This document shows, one piece after another, positions 24,511 to 37,154 of a stretch of 64,000 bases of DNA (the stretch's first letter is position 1; each line of letters opens with the position of its first letter). The translations under genes and the position numbers were made by a program. The stretch comes from Amphiduros pacificus (lineage: Eukaryota; Annelida; Polychaeta; Phyllodocida; Hesionidae), in the NCBI GenBank assembly GCA_949316495.1, contig OX439005.1:10718001-10782000 (forward strand), in the 5' to 3' direction. The notes under the pieces were generated by a model. That model saw nothing but the letters and a program-made list of their open reading frames with translations, was not told the origin of the DNA and made no database searches.

Positions 24511-25649
24511 TTCTTGAAAAATTCAAATTCAATATTTAGCCCCTGTGTGACGCTGCCGTTGATCATCGGCATGTCACAAATCGATTGGGTGACTCTGAAA
24601 TTTTGTTTGAAGGTGTATCTCACCCCTATGCACATCTTTGATTTTTTTGGAGGCTGTAGTGATCAGCATGTATTCTTGAAAAATTCAAAACCAATATTTG
24701 GCCCCTTTCTGACGTTACCGTTGATCATCGGCACGTGAGAAATCGTTCAGCTCGCTCCGAAATTTTGTTTAAAGGTGTATCCCACCCCAATGCACATCTT
24801 TGATTTTTTTTGGAGGCTGTAGTGATCAGCATTTATTCTTGAAAAATTCAAAACTAATATTTGGCCCCTTTCTGACGTTACCGTTGATCATCGGCACATT
24901 AGAAATCGCTCAGCTCGCTCCGAAATTTTGTTTAAAGGTGTATCCCACCCCAATGCACATCTTTGATTTTTTTGGAGGCTGTAGTGATCAGCATTTATTC
25001 TTGAAAAATTCAAAACTAATATTTGGCCCCTTTCTGACGTTACCGTTGATCATCGGCACGTCAGAAATCGCTCAGCTTGCTCCGAAAAATTGTTTGAAGG
25101 TGTATCTGACCCCAATGCACATCTTTGATTTTTTTTGGAGGCTGTAGTGATCAGCATGTATTCTTGAAAAATTCAAAACCAATATTTAGCCCCTGTGTGA
25201 CGTTACCGTTGATCAACGGCACGTCAGAAATCGATTGGCTGGCTCTGAAATTTTGTTCTGAAGTGTATCTCACCCCACACCACATTTGTGATTTTTTTGG
25301 AGGCTGTAGTGATCAGCATGTATTCTTGAAAAATTCAAATTCAATATTTGGCCCCTGTGTGACGCTTCCGTTGATCATCGGCATGTCAGAAATCGCTCAG
25401 CTCGCTCCGAAAAATTGTTTTAAGGTGTATCTGACCCCAATGCACATCTTTGATTTTTTTGGAGGCTGTAGTGATCAGCATTTATTCTTGAAAAATTCAA
25501 AACTAATATTTGGCCACTTTCTGACGTTACCGTTGATCATCGGCACGTCAGAAATCGCTCAGCTCGCTCCGAAAAATTGTTTGAAGGTGTATCTCACCCC
25601 AATGCACATCTTTGATTTTTTTGGAGGCTGTAGTGATCAGCATGTATAA
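24511..25649 (+). repeat. Linking module leading into the HOR zone, duplicated at 33 kb
   Basis: Together with the sequence from 24,190 and on to 28,403, this module recurs at 32,941-37,154 at a constant offset of 8,751 (54 monomers plus three). It carries two T8 runs (24804 and 25129) 325 bases apart and the low-copy CAGCTTGCTCC variant also seen near 13,959, 23,294, 33,828 and 62,711. It is built from the same monomer subtypes as the macro-repeat, in a different order. Confidence 0.82.
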
Positions 25650-28403
25650 ATGAAAAATTCAAAACCAATGTTTAGCCCCTGTGTGACGTTACCGTTGATC
25701 AACGGCACGTCAGAAATCGATTGGCTGGCTCTGAAATGTTGTTCTGAAGTGTATCTCACCCCACACCACATTTGTGATTTTTTTGGAGGCTGGAGTGATC
25801 AGCATGTATTCTTGAAAAATTCAAATTCAATATTTCGCCCCTGTGTGACGCTGCCGTTGATCATCAGCACGTCAGAAATCGCTCAGCTCGCTCCGAAAAA
25901 TTGTTTTAAGGTGTATCTCACCCCACACCACATTTGTGATTTTTTTGGAGGCTGTAGTGATCAGCATGTATTCTTGAAAAATTCAAATTCAATATTTAGC
26001 CCCTGTGTGACGCTGCCGTTGATCATCGGCATGTCACAAATCGATTGGGTGACTCTGAAATTTTGTTTGAAGGTGTATCTCACCCCAATTCACATCTTTG
26101 ATTTTTTTGGAGGCTGTAGTGATCAGCATGTATAAATGAAAAATTCAAAACCAATATTTAGCCCCTGTGTGACGTTACCGTTGATCAACGGCACGTCAGA
26201 AATCGATTGGCTGGCTCTGAAATGTTGTTCTGAAGTGTATCTCACCCCACACCACATTTGTGATTTTTTTGGAGGCTGTAGTGATCAGCATGTATTCTTG
26301 AAAAATTCAAATTCAATATTTCGCCCCTGTGTGACGCTGCCGTTGATCATCAGCACGTCAGAAATCGCTCAGCTCGCTCCGAAAAATTGTTTTAAGGTGT
26401 ATCTCACCCCACACCACATTTGTGATTTTTTTGGAGGCTGTAGTGATCAGCATGTATTCTTGAAAAATTCAAAACCAATATTTGGCCCCTTTCTGACGTT
26501 ACCGTTGATCATCGGCACGTCAGAAATCGCTCAGCTCGCTCCGAAATTTTGTTTAAAGGTGTATCCCACCCCAATGCACATCTTTGATTTTTTTGGAGGC
26601 TGTAGTGATCAGCATTTATTCTTGAAAAATTCAAAACTAATATTTGGCCCCTTTCTGACGTTACCGTTGATCATCGGCACGTCAGAAATCGCTCAGCTCG
26701 CTCCGAAAATTTGTTTGAAGGTGTATCTCACCCCACACCACATTTGTGATTTTTTTGGAGGCTGTAGTGATCAGCATGTTTTTTAAAAAAATTCAAAACC
26801 AATATTTGGCCCCTTTCTGACGTTACCGTTGATCATCGGCACGTCAGAAATCGCTCAGCTCGCTCCGAAAAATTGTTTTAAGGTGTATCTCACCCCAATG
26901 CACATCTTTGATTTTTTTGGAGGCTGTAGTGATCAGCATGTATTCTTGAAAAATTCAAATTCAATATTTGGCCCCTGTGTGACGCTGCCGTTGATCATCG
27001 GCATGTCACAAATCGATTGGGTGACTCTGAAATTTTGTTTGAAGGTGTATCTCACCCCAATTCACATCTTTGATTTTTTTGGAGGCTGTAGTGATCAGCA
27101 TTTATTCTTGAAAAATTCAAAACTAATATTTGGCCCCTTTCTGACGTTACCGTTGATCATCGGCACGTCAGAAATCGCTCAGGTCGCTCCGAAAAATTGT
27201 TTTAAAGTGTATCTGACCCCAATGCACATCTTTGATTTTTTTGGAGGCTGTAGTGATCAGCATGTATTCTTGAAAAATTCAAAACCAATATTTGGCCCCT
27301 TTCTGACGTTACCGTTGATCATCGGCACGTCAGAAATCGCTCAGCTCGCTCCGAAAAATTGTTTTAAGGTGTATCTCACCCCAATGCACATCTTTGATTT
27401 TTTTGGAGGCTGTTATGATCAGCATGTATAAATGAAAAATTCAAAACCAATATTTAGCCCCTGTGTGACGTTACCGTTGATCAACGGCACGTCAGAAATC
27501 GATTGGCTGGCTCTGAAATTTTGTTCTGAAGTGTATCTCACCCCACACCACATTTGTGATTTTTTTGGAGGCTGTAGTGATCAGCATGTATTCTTGAAAA
27601 ATTCAAATTCAATATTTAGCCCCTGTGTGACGCTGCCGTTGATCATCGGCATGTCACAAATCGATTGGGTGACTCTGAAATTTTGTTTGAAGGTGTATCT
27701 CACCCCTATGCACATCTTTGATTTTTTTGGAGGCTGTAGTGATCAGCATGTATTCTTGAAAAATTCAAAACCAATATTTGGCCCCTTTCTGACGTTACCG
27801 TTGATCATCGGCACGTCAGAAATCGCTCAGGTCGCTCCGAAAAATTGTTTTAAAGTGTATCTGACCCCAATGCACATCTTTGATTTTTTTGGAGGCTGTA
27901 GTGATCAGCATGTATAAATGAAAAATTCAAAACCAATATTTGGCCCCTTTCTGACGTTACCGTTGATCATCGGCACGTCAGAAATCGCTCAGCTCGCTCC
28001 GAAAAATTGTTTTAAGGTGTATCTCACCCCAATGCACATCTTTGATTTTTTTGGAGGCTGTTATGATCAGCATGTATAAATGAAAAATTCAAAACCAATA
28101 TTTAGCCCCTGTGTGACGTTACCGTTGATCAACGGCACGTCAGAAATCGATTGGCTGGCTCTGAAATTTTGTTCTGAAGTGTATCTCACCCCACACCACA
28201 TTTGTGATTTTTTTGGAGGCTGTAGTGATCAGCATGTATTCTTGAAAAATTCAAATTCAATATTTAGCCCCTGTGTGACGCTGCCGTTGATCATCGGCAT
28301 GTCACAAATCGATTGGGTGACTCTGAAATTTTGTTTGAAGGTGTATCTCACCCCAATTCACATCTTTGATTTTTTTGGAGGCTGTAGTGATCAGCATGTA
28401 TAA
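25650..28403 (+). repeat. HOR unit 1, 17 monomers (2,754 bp)
   Basis: This unit is a 3-monomer leader with the CCAATGTTTAG marker (G at 25670) followed by the 14-monomer core of zone B (26136-28403). The order of monomer subtypes matches units 3 and 5. A low-copy change at 25793 (TGGAGTGATC) is private to this unit. The unit begins and ends with the TATAAATG-type hinge, so its boundaries are clear in the register. Confidence 0.85.
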
Positions 28404-30671
28404 ATGAAAAATTCAAAACCAATATTTAGCCCCTGTGTGACGTTACCGTTGATCAACGGCACGTCAGAAATCGATTGGCTGGCTCTGAAATGTTGTTCTG
28501 AAGTGTATCTCACCCCACACCACATTTGTGATTTTTTTGGAGGCTGTAGTGATCAGCATGTATTCTTGAAAAATTCAAATTCAATATTTCGCCCCTGTGT
28601 GACGCTGCCGTTGATCATCAGCACGTCAGAAATCGCTCAGCTCGCTCCGAAAAATTGTTTTAAGGTGTATCTCACCCCACACCACATTTGTGATTTTTTT
28701 GGAGGCTGTAGTGATCAGCATGTATTCTTGAAAAATTCAAAACCAATATTTGGCCCCTTTCTGACGTTACCGTTGATCATCGGCACGTCAGAAATCGCTC
28801 AGCTCGCTCCGAAATTTTGTTTAAAGGTGTATCCCACCCCAATGCACATCTTTGATTTTTTTGGAGGCTGTAGTGATCAGCATTTATTCTTGAAAAATTC
28901 AAAACTAATATTTGGCCCCTTTCTGACGTTACCGTTGATCATCGGCACGTCAGAAATCGCTCAGCTCGCTCCGAAAATTTGTTTGAAGGTGTATCTCACC
29001 CCACACCACATTTGTGATTTTTTTGGAGGCTGTAGTGATCAGCATGTTTTTTAAAAAAATTCAAAACCAATATTTGGCCCCTTTCTGACGTTACCGTTGA
29101 TCATCGGCACGTCAGAAATCGCTCAGCTCGCTCCGAAAAATTGTTTTAAGGTGTATCTCACCCCAATGCACATCTTTGATTTTTTTGGAGGCTGTAGTGA
29201 TCAGCATGTATTCTTGAAAAATTCAAATTCAATATTTGGCCCCTGTGTGACGCTGCCGTTGATCATCGGCATGTCACAAATCAATTGGGTGACTCTGAAA
29301 TTTTGTTTGAAGGTGTATCTCACCCCAATTCACATCTTTGATTTTTTTGGAGGCTGTAGTGATCAGCATTTATTCTTGAAAAATTCAAAACTAATATTTG
29401 GCCCCTTTCTGACGTTACCGTTGATCATCGGCACGTCATAAATCGCTCAGGTCGCTCCGAAAAATTGTTTTAAAGTGTATCTGACCCCAATGCACATCTT
29501 TGATTTTTTTGGAGGCTGTAGTGATCAGCATGTATTCTTGAAAAATTCAAAACCAATATTTGGCCCCTTTCTGACGTTACCGTTGATCATCGGCACGTCA
29601 GAAATCGCTCAGCTCGCTCCGAAAAATTGTTTTAAGGTGTATCTCACCCCAATGCACATCTTTGATTTTTTTGGAGGCTGTTATGATCAGCATGTATAAA
29701 TGAAAAATTCAAAACCAATATTTAGCCCCTGTGTGACGTTACCGTTGATCAACGGCACGTCAGAAATCGATTGGCTGGCTCTGAAATTTTGTTCTGAAGT
29801 GTATCTCACCCCACACCACATTTGTGATTTTTTTGGAGGCTGTAGTGATCAGCATGTATTCTTGAAAAATTCAAATTCAATATTTAGCCCCTGTGTGACG
29901 CTGCCGTTGATCATCGGCATGTCACAAATCGATTGGGTGACTCTGAAATTTTGTTTGAAGGTGTATCTCACCCCTATGCACATCTTTGATTTTTTTGGAG
30001 GCTGTAGTGATCAGCATGTATTCTTGAAAAATTCAAAACCAATATTTGGCCCCTTTCTGACGTTACCGTTGATCATCGGCACGTCAGAAATCGCTCAGGT
30101 CGCTCCGAAAAATTGTTTTAAAGTGTATCTGACCCCAATGCACATCTTTGATTTTTTTGGAGGCTGTAGTGATCAGCATGTATAAATGAAAAATTCAAAA
30201 CCAATATTTGGCCCCTTTCTGACGTTACCGTTGATCATCGGCACGTCAGAAATCGCTCAGCTCGCTCCGAAAAATTGTTTTAAGGTGTATCTCACCCCAA
30301 TGCACATCTTTGATTTTTTTGGAGGCTGTTATGATCAGCATGTATAAATGAAAAATTCAAAACCAATATTTAGCCCCTGTGTGACGTTACCGTTGATCAA
30401 CGGCACGTCAGAAATCGATTGGCTGGCTCTGAAATTTTGTTCTGAAGTGTATCTCACCCCACACCACATTTGTGATTTTTTTGGAGGCTGTAGTGATCAG
30501 CATGTATTCTTGAAAAATTCAAATTCAATATTTAGCCCCTGTGTGACGCTGCCGTTGATCATCGGCATGTCACAAATCGATTGGGTGACTCTGAAATTTT
30601 GTTTGAAGGTGTATCTGACCCCAATGCACATCTTTGATATTTTTGGAGGCTGTAGTGATCAGCATGTATAA
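28404..30671 (+). repeat. HOR unit 2, 14 monomers (2,268 bp)
   Basis: This is the 14-monomer core without the 3-monomer leader. It aligns with unit 7 (45579-47846) at offset 17,175, including the final GATATTTTTGG monomer that units 1, 3, 4, 5 and 6 lack at this place. Private changes are a CpG transition at 29283 and a G to T change at 29439. Confidence 0.85.
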
Positions 30672-33600
30672 ATGAAAAATTCAAAACTAATATTTAGCCC
30701 CTGTGTGACGTTACCGTTGATCAACGGCACGTCAGAAATCGCTCAGCTCGCTCCGAAAAATTGTTTTAAGGTGTATCTCACCCCAATGCACATCTTTGAT
30801 TTTTTTGGAGGCTGTAGTGATCAGCATGTATTCTTGAAAAATTCAAATTCAATATTTGGCCCCTGTGTGACGCTGCCGTTGATCATCGGCATGTCACAAA
30901 TCGATTGGGTGACTCTGAAATTTTGTTTTAAGGTGTATCTCACCCCAATTCACATCTTTGATTTTTTTGGAGGCTGTTGTGATCAGCATGTATAAATGAA
31001 AAATTCAAAACCAATATTTAGCCCCTGTGTGACGTTACCGTTGATCAACGGCACGTCAGAAATCGCTCAGCTCACTCCGAAAAATTGTTTTAAGGTGTAT
31101 CTCACGCCACACCACATTTGTGATTTTTTTGGAGGCTGTAGTGATCAGCATGTATTCTTGAAAAATTCAAATTCAATATTTCGCCCCTGTGTGACGCTGC
31201 CGTTGATCATCAGCACGTCAGAAATCGCTCAGCTCGCTCCGAAAAATTGTTTTAAGGTGTATCTCACCCCACACCACATTTGTGATTTTTTTGGAGGCTG
31301 TAGTGATCAGCATGTATTCTTGAAAAATTCAAATTCAATATTTAGCCCCTGTGTGACGCTGCCGTTGATCATCGGCATGTCACAAATCGATTGGGTGACT
31401 CTGAAATTTTGTTTGAAGGTGTATCTCACCCCAATGCACATCTTTGATTTTTTTGGAGGCTGTAGTGATCAGCATTTATTCTTGAAAAATTCAAAACTAA
31501 TATTTGGCCCCTTTCTGACGTTACCGTTGATCATCGGCACGTCAGAAATCGCTCAGCTCACTCCGAAAAATTGTTTTAAGGTGTATCTCACCCCAATGGA
31601 CATCTTTGATTTTTTTTGGAGGCTGTAGTGATCAGCATGTATTCTTGAAAAATTCAAAACCAATATTTGGCCCCTTTCTGACGTTACCGTTGATCATCGG
31701 CACGTCAGAAATCGCTCAGCTCGCTCCGAAAAATTGTTTGAAGGTGTATCTCACCCCAATGCACATCTTTGATTTTTTTGGAGGCTGTAGTGATCAGCAT
31801 GTATAAATGAAAAATTCAAAACCAATATTTAGCCCCTGTGTGACGTTACCGTTGATCAACGGCACGTCAGAAATCGCTCAGCTCGCTCCGAAAAATTGTT
31901 TTAAGGTGTATCTGACCCCAATGCACATCTTTGATATTTTTGGAGGCTGTAGTGATCAGCATGTATAAATGAAAAATTCAAAACCAATATTTAGCCCCTG
32001 TGTGACGTTACCGTTGATCAACGGCACGTCAGAAATCGCTCAGCTCGCTCCGAAAAATTGTTTGAAGGTGTATCTCACCCCAATGCACATCTTTGATTTT
32101 TTTGGAGGCTGTAGTGATCAGCATGTATTTTTAAAAAATTCAAAACCAATATTTGGCCCCTTTCTGACGTTACCGTTGATCATCGGCACGTCAGAAATCG
32201 CTCAGCTCGCTCCGAAAAATTGTTTTAAGGTGTATCTCACCCCAATGCACATCTTTGATTTTTTTGGAGGCTGTAGTGATCAGCATGTATTCTTGAAAAA
32301 TTCAAATTCAATATTTGGCCCCTGTGTGACACTGCCGTTGATCATCGGCATGTCACAAATCGATTGGGTGACTCTGAAATTTTGTTTTAAGGTGTATCTC
32401 ACCCCAATGCACATCTTTGATTTTTTTGGAGGCTGTAGCGATCAGCATGTATAAATGAAAAATTCAAAACCAATATTTAGCCCCTGTGTGACGTTACCGT
32501 TGATCAACGGCACGTCAGAAATCGATTGGCTGGCTCTGAAATTTTGTTCTGAAGTGTATCTCACCCCACACCACATTTGTGATTTTTTTGGAGGCTGTAG
32601 TGATCAGCATGTATTCTTGAAAAATTCAAATTCAATATTTGGCCCCTGTGTGACGCTGCCGTTGATCATCGGCATGTCAGAAATCGCTCAGCTCGCTCCG
32701 AAAAATTGTTTTAAGGTGTATCTGACCCCAATGCACATCTTTGATTTTTTTGGAGGCTGTAGTGATCAGCATTTATTCTTGAAAAATTCAAAACTAATAT
32801 TTGGCCACTTTCTGACGTTACCGTTGATCATCGGCACGTCAGAAATCGCTCAGCTCGCTCCGAAAAATTGTTTGAAGGTGTATCTCACCCCAATGCACAT
32901 CTTTGATTTTTTTGGAGGCTGTAGTGATCAGCATGTATAAATGAAAAATTCAAAACCAATATTTAGCCCCTGTGTGACGTTACCGTTGATCAACGGCACG
33001 TCAGAAATCGATTGGCTGGCTCTGAAATGTTGTTCTGAAGTGTATCTCACCCCACACCACATTTGTGATTTTTTTGGAGGCTGTAGTGATCAGCATGTAT
33101 TCTTGAAAAATTCAAATTCAATATTTGGCCCCTGTGTGACGCTGCCGTTGATCATCAGCACGTCAGAAATCGCTCAGCTCGCTCCGAAAAATTGTTTTAA
33201 GGTGTATCTCACCCCACACCACATTTGTGATTTTTTTGGAGGCTGTAGTGATCAGCATGTATTCTTGAAAAATTCAAATTCAATATTTAGCCCCTGTGTG
33301 ACGCTGCCGTTGATCATCGGCATGTCACAAATCGATTGGGTGACTCTGAAATTTTGTTTGAAGGTGTATCTCACCCCTATGCACATCTTTGATTTTTTTG
33401 GAGGCTGTAGTGATCAGCATGTATTCTTGAAAAATTCAAAACCAATATTTGGCCCCTTTCTGACGTTACCGTTGATCATCGGCACGTGAGAAATCGTTCA
33501 GCTCGCTCCGAAATTTTGTTTAAAGGTGTATCCCACCCCAATGCACATCTTTGATTTTTTTTGGAGGCTGTAGTGATCAGCATTTATTCTTGAAAAATTC

Positions 33601-34400
33601 AAAACTAATATTTGGCCCCTTTCTGACGTTACCGTTGATCATCGGCACATTAGAAATCGCTCAGCTCGCTCCGAAATTTTGTTTAAAGGTGTATCCCACC
33701 CCAATGCACATCTTTGATTTTTTTGGAGGCTGTAGTGATCAGCATTTATTCTTGAAAAATTCAAAACTAATATTTGGCCCCTTTCTGACGTTACCGTTGA
33801 TCATCGGCACGTCAGAAATCGCTCAGCTTGCTCCGAAAAATTGTTTGAAGGTGTATCTGACCCCAATGCACATCTTTGATTTTTTTTGGAGGCTGTAGTG
33901 ATCAGCATGTATTCTTGAAAAATTCAAAACCAATATTTAGCCCCTGTGTGACGTTACCGTTGATCAACGGCACGTCAGAAATCGATTGGCTGGCTCTGAA
34001 ATTTTGTTCTGAAGTGTATCTCACCCCACACCACATTTGTGATTTTTTTGGAGGCTGTAGTGATCAGCATGTATTCTTGAAAAATTCAAATTCAATATTT
34101 GGCCCCTGTGTGACGCTGCCGTTGATCATCGGCATGTCAGAAATCGCTCAGCTCGCTCCGAAAAATTGTTTTAAGGTGTATCTGACCCCAATGCACATCT
34201 TTGATTTTTTTGGAGGCTGTAGTGATCAGCATTTATTCTTGAAAAATTCAAAACTAATATTTGGCCACTTTCTGACGTTACCGTTGATCATCGGCACGTC
34301 AGAAATCGCTCAGCTCGCTCCGAAAAATTGTTTGAAGGTGTATCTCACCCCAATGCACATCTTTGATTTTTTTGGAGGCTGTAGTGATCAGCATGTATAA
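30672..34400 (+). repeat. Transitional module between HOR units 2 and 3
   Basis: Subtypes are shuffled relative to the core HOR. The part up to about 33,370 recurs at 47,847-50,710, at offset 17,175 rising to 17,337 after one extra monomer in the right copy. Shared low-copy changes mark the pair: CTCACTCC at 31074 and 31560, CAATGGAC at 31599, GACACTGCC at 32331 and TGTAGCGATC at 32439. From about 32,941 the module instead matches 24,190 onward at offset 8,751, so it is itself a composite. T8 runs start at 31610, 33555 and 33880. Confidence 0.82.
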
Positions 34401-37154
34401 ATGAAAAATTCAAAACCAATGTTTAGCCCCTGTGTGACGTTACCGTTGATCAACGGCACGTCAGAAATCGATTGGCTGGCTCTGAAATGTTGTTCTGAAG
34501 TGTATCTCACCCCACACCACATTTGTGATTTTTTTGGAGGCTGTAGTGATCAGCATGTATTCTTGAAAAATTCAAATTCAATATTTCGCCCCTGTGTGAC
34601 GCTGCCGTTGATCATCAGCACGTCAGAAATCGCTCAGCTCGCTCCGAAAAATTGTTTTAAGGTGTATCTCACCCCACACCACATTTGTGATTTTTTTGGA
34701 GGCTGTAGTGATCAGCATGTATTCTTGAAAAATTCAAATTCAATATTTAGCCCCTGTGTGACGCTGCCGTTGATCATCGGCATGTCACAAATCGATTGGG
34801 TGACTCTGAAATTTTGTTTGAAGGTGTATCTCACCCCAATTCACATCTTTGATTTTTTTGGAGGCTGTAGTGATCAGCATGTATAAATGAAAAATTCAAA
34901 ACCAATATTTAGCCCCTGTGTGACGTTACCGTTGATCAACGGCACGTCAGAAATCGATTGGCTGGCTCTGAAATGTTGTTCTGAAGTGTATCTCACCCCA
35001 CACCACATTTGTGATTTTTTTGGAGGCTGTAGTGATCAGCATGTATTCTTGAAAAATTCAAATTCAATATTTCGCCCCTGTGTGACGCTGCCGTTGATCA
35101 TCAGCACGTCAGAAATCGCTCAGCTCGCTCCGAAAAATTGTTTTAAGGTGTATCTCACCCCACACCACATTTGTGATTTTTTTGGAGGCTGTAGTGATCA
35201 GCATGTATTCTTGAAAAATTCAAAACCAATATTTGGCCCCTTTCTGACGTTACCGTTGATCATCGGCACGTCAGAAATCGCTCAGCTCGCTCCGAAATTT
35301 TGTTTAAAGGTGTATCCCACCCCAATGCACATCTTTGATTTTTTTGGAGGCTGTAGTGATCAGCATTTATTCTTGAAAAATTCAAAACTAATATTTGGCC
35401 CCTTTCTGACGTTACCGTTGATCATCGGCACGTCAGAAATCGCTCAGCTCGCTCCGAAAATTTGTTTGAAGGTGTATCTCACCCCACACCACATTTGTGA
35501 TTTTTTTGGAGGCTGTAGTGATCAGCATGTTTTTTAAAAAAATTCAAAACCAATATTTGGCCCCTTTCTGACGTTACCGTTGATCATCGGCACGTCAGAA
35601 ATCGCTCAGCTCGCTCCGAAAAATTGTTTTAAGGTGTATCTCACCCCAATGCACATCTTTGATTTTTTTGGAGGCTGTAGTGATCAGCATGTATTCTTGA
35701 AAAATTCAAATTCAATATTTGGCCCCTGTGTGACGCTGCCGTTGATCATCGGCATGTCACAAATCGATTGGGTGACTCTGAAATTTTGTTTGAAGGTGTA
35801 TCTCACCCCAATTCACATCTTTGATTTTTTTGGAGGCTGTAGTGATCAGCATTTATTCTTGAAAAATTCAAAACTAATATTTGGCCCCTTTCTGACGTTA
35901 CCGTTGATCATCGGCACGTCAGAAATCGCTCAGGTCGCTCCGAAAAATTGTTTTAAAGTGTATCTGACCCCAATGCACATCTTTGATTTTTTTGGAGGCT
36001 GTAGTGGTCAGCATGTATTCTTGAAAAATTCAAAACCAATATTTGGCCCCTTTCTGACGTTACCGTTGATCATCGGCACGTCAGAAATCGCTCAGCTCGC
36101 TCCGAAAAATTGTTTTAAGGTGTATCTCACCCCAATGCACATCTTTGATTTTTTTGGAGGCTGTTATGATCAGCATGTATAAATGAAAAATTCAAAACCA
36201 ATATTTAGCCCCTGTGTGACGTTACCGTTGATCAACGGCACGTCAGAAATCGATTGGCTGGCTCTGAAATTTTGTTCTGAAGTGTATCTCACCCCACACC
36301 ACATTTGTGATTTTTTTGGAGGCTGTAGTGATCAGCATGTATTCTTGAAAAATTCAAATTCAATATTTAGCCCCTGTGTGACGCTGCCGTTGATCATCGG
36401 CATGTCACAAATCGATTGGGTGACTCTGAAATTTTGTTTGAAGGTGTATCTCACCCCTATGCACATCTTTGATTTTTTTGGAGGCTGTAGTGATCAGCAT
36501 GTATTCTTGAAAAATTCAAAACCAATATTTGGCCCCTTTCTGACGTTACCGTTGATCATCGGCACGTCAGAAATCGCTCAGGTCGCTCCGAAAAATTGTT
36601 TTAAAGTGTATCTGACCCCAATGCACATCTTTGATTTTTTTGGAGGCTGTAGTGATCAGCATGTATAAATGAAAAATTCAAAACCAATATTTGGCCCCTT
36701 TCTGACGTTACCGTTGATCATCGGCACGTCAGAAATCGCTCAGCTCGCTCCGAAAAATTGTTTTAAGGTGTATCTCACCCCAATGCACATCTTTGATTTT
36801 TTTGGAGGCTGTTATGATCAGCATGTATAAATGAAAAATTCAAAACCAATATTTAGCCCCTGTGTGACGTTACCGTTGATCAACGGCACGTCAGAAATCG
36901 ATTGGCTGGCTCTGAAATTTTGTTCTGAAGTGTATCTCACCCCACACCACATTTGTGATTTTTTTGGAGGCTGTAGTGATCAGCATGTATTCTTGAAAAA
37001 TTCAAATTCAATATTTAGCCCCTGTGTGACGCTGCCGTTGATCATCGGCATGTCACAAATCGATTGGGTGACTCTGAAATTTTGTTTGAAGGTGTATCTC
37101 ACCCCAATTCACATCTTTGATTTTTTTGGAGGCTGTAGTGATCAGCATGTATAA
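34401..37154 (+). repeat. HOR unit 3, 17 monomers (2,754 bp)
   Basis: The unit has the 3-monomer leader with G at 34421 followed by the 14-monomer core. It matches unit 1 at offset 8,751. A private A to G change at 36007 (GTGGTCAGC) destroys one TGATCA and is shared only with unit 4 (39247), so units 3 and 4 come from one local duplication. Confidence 0.87.
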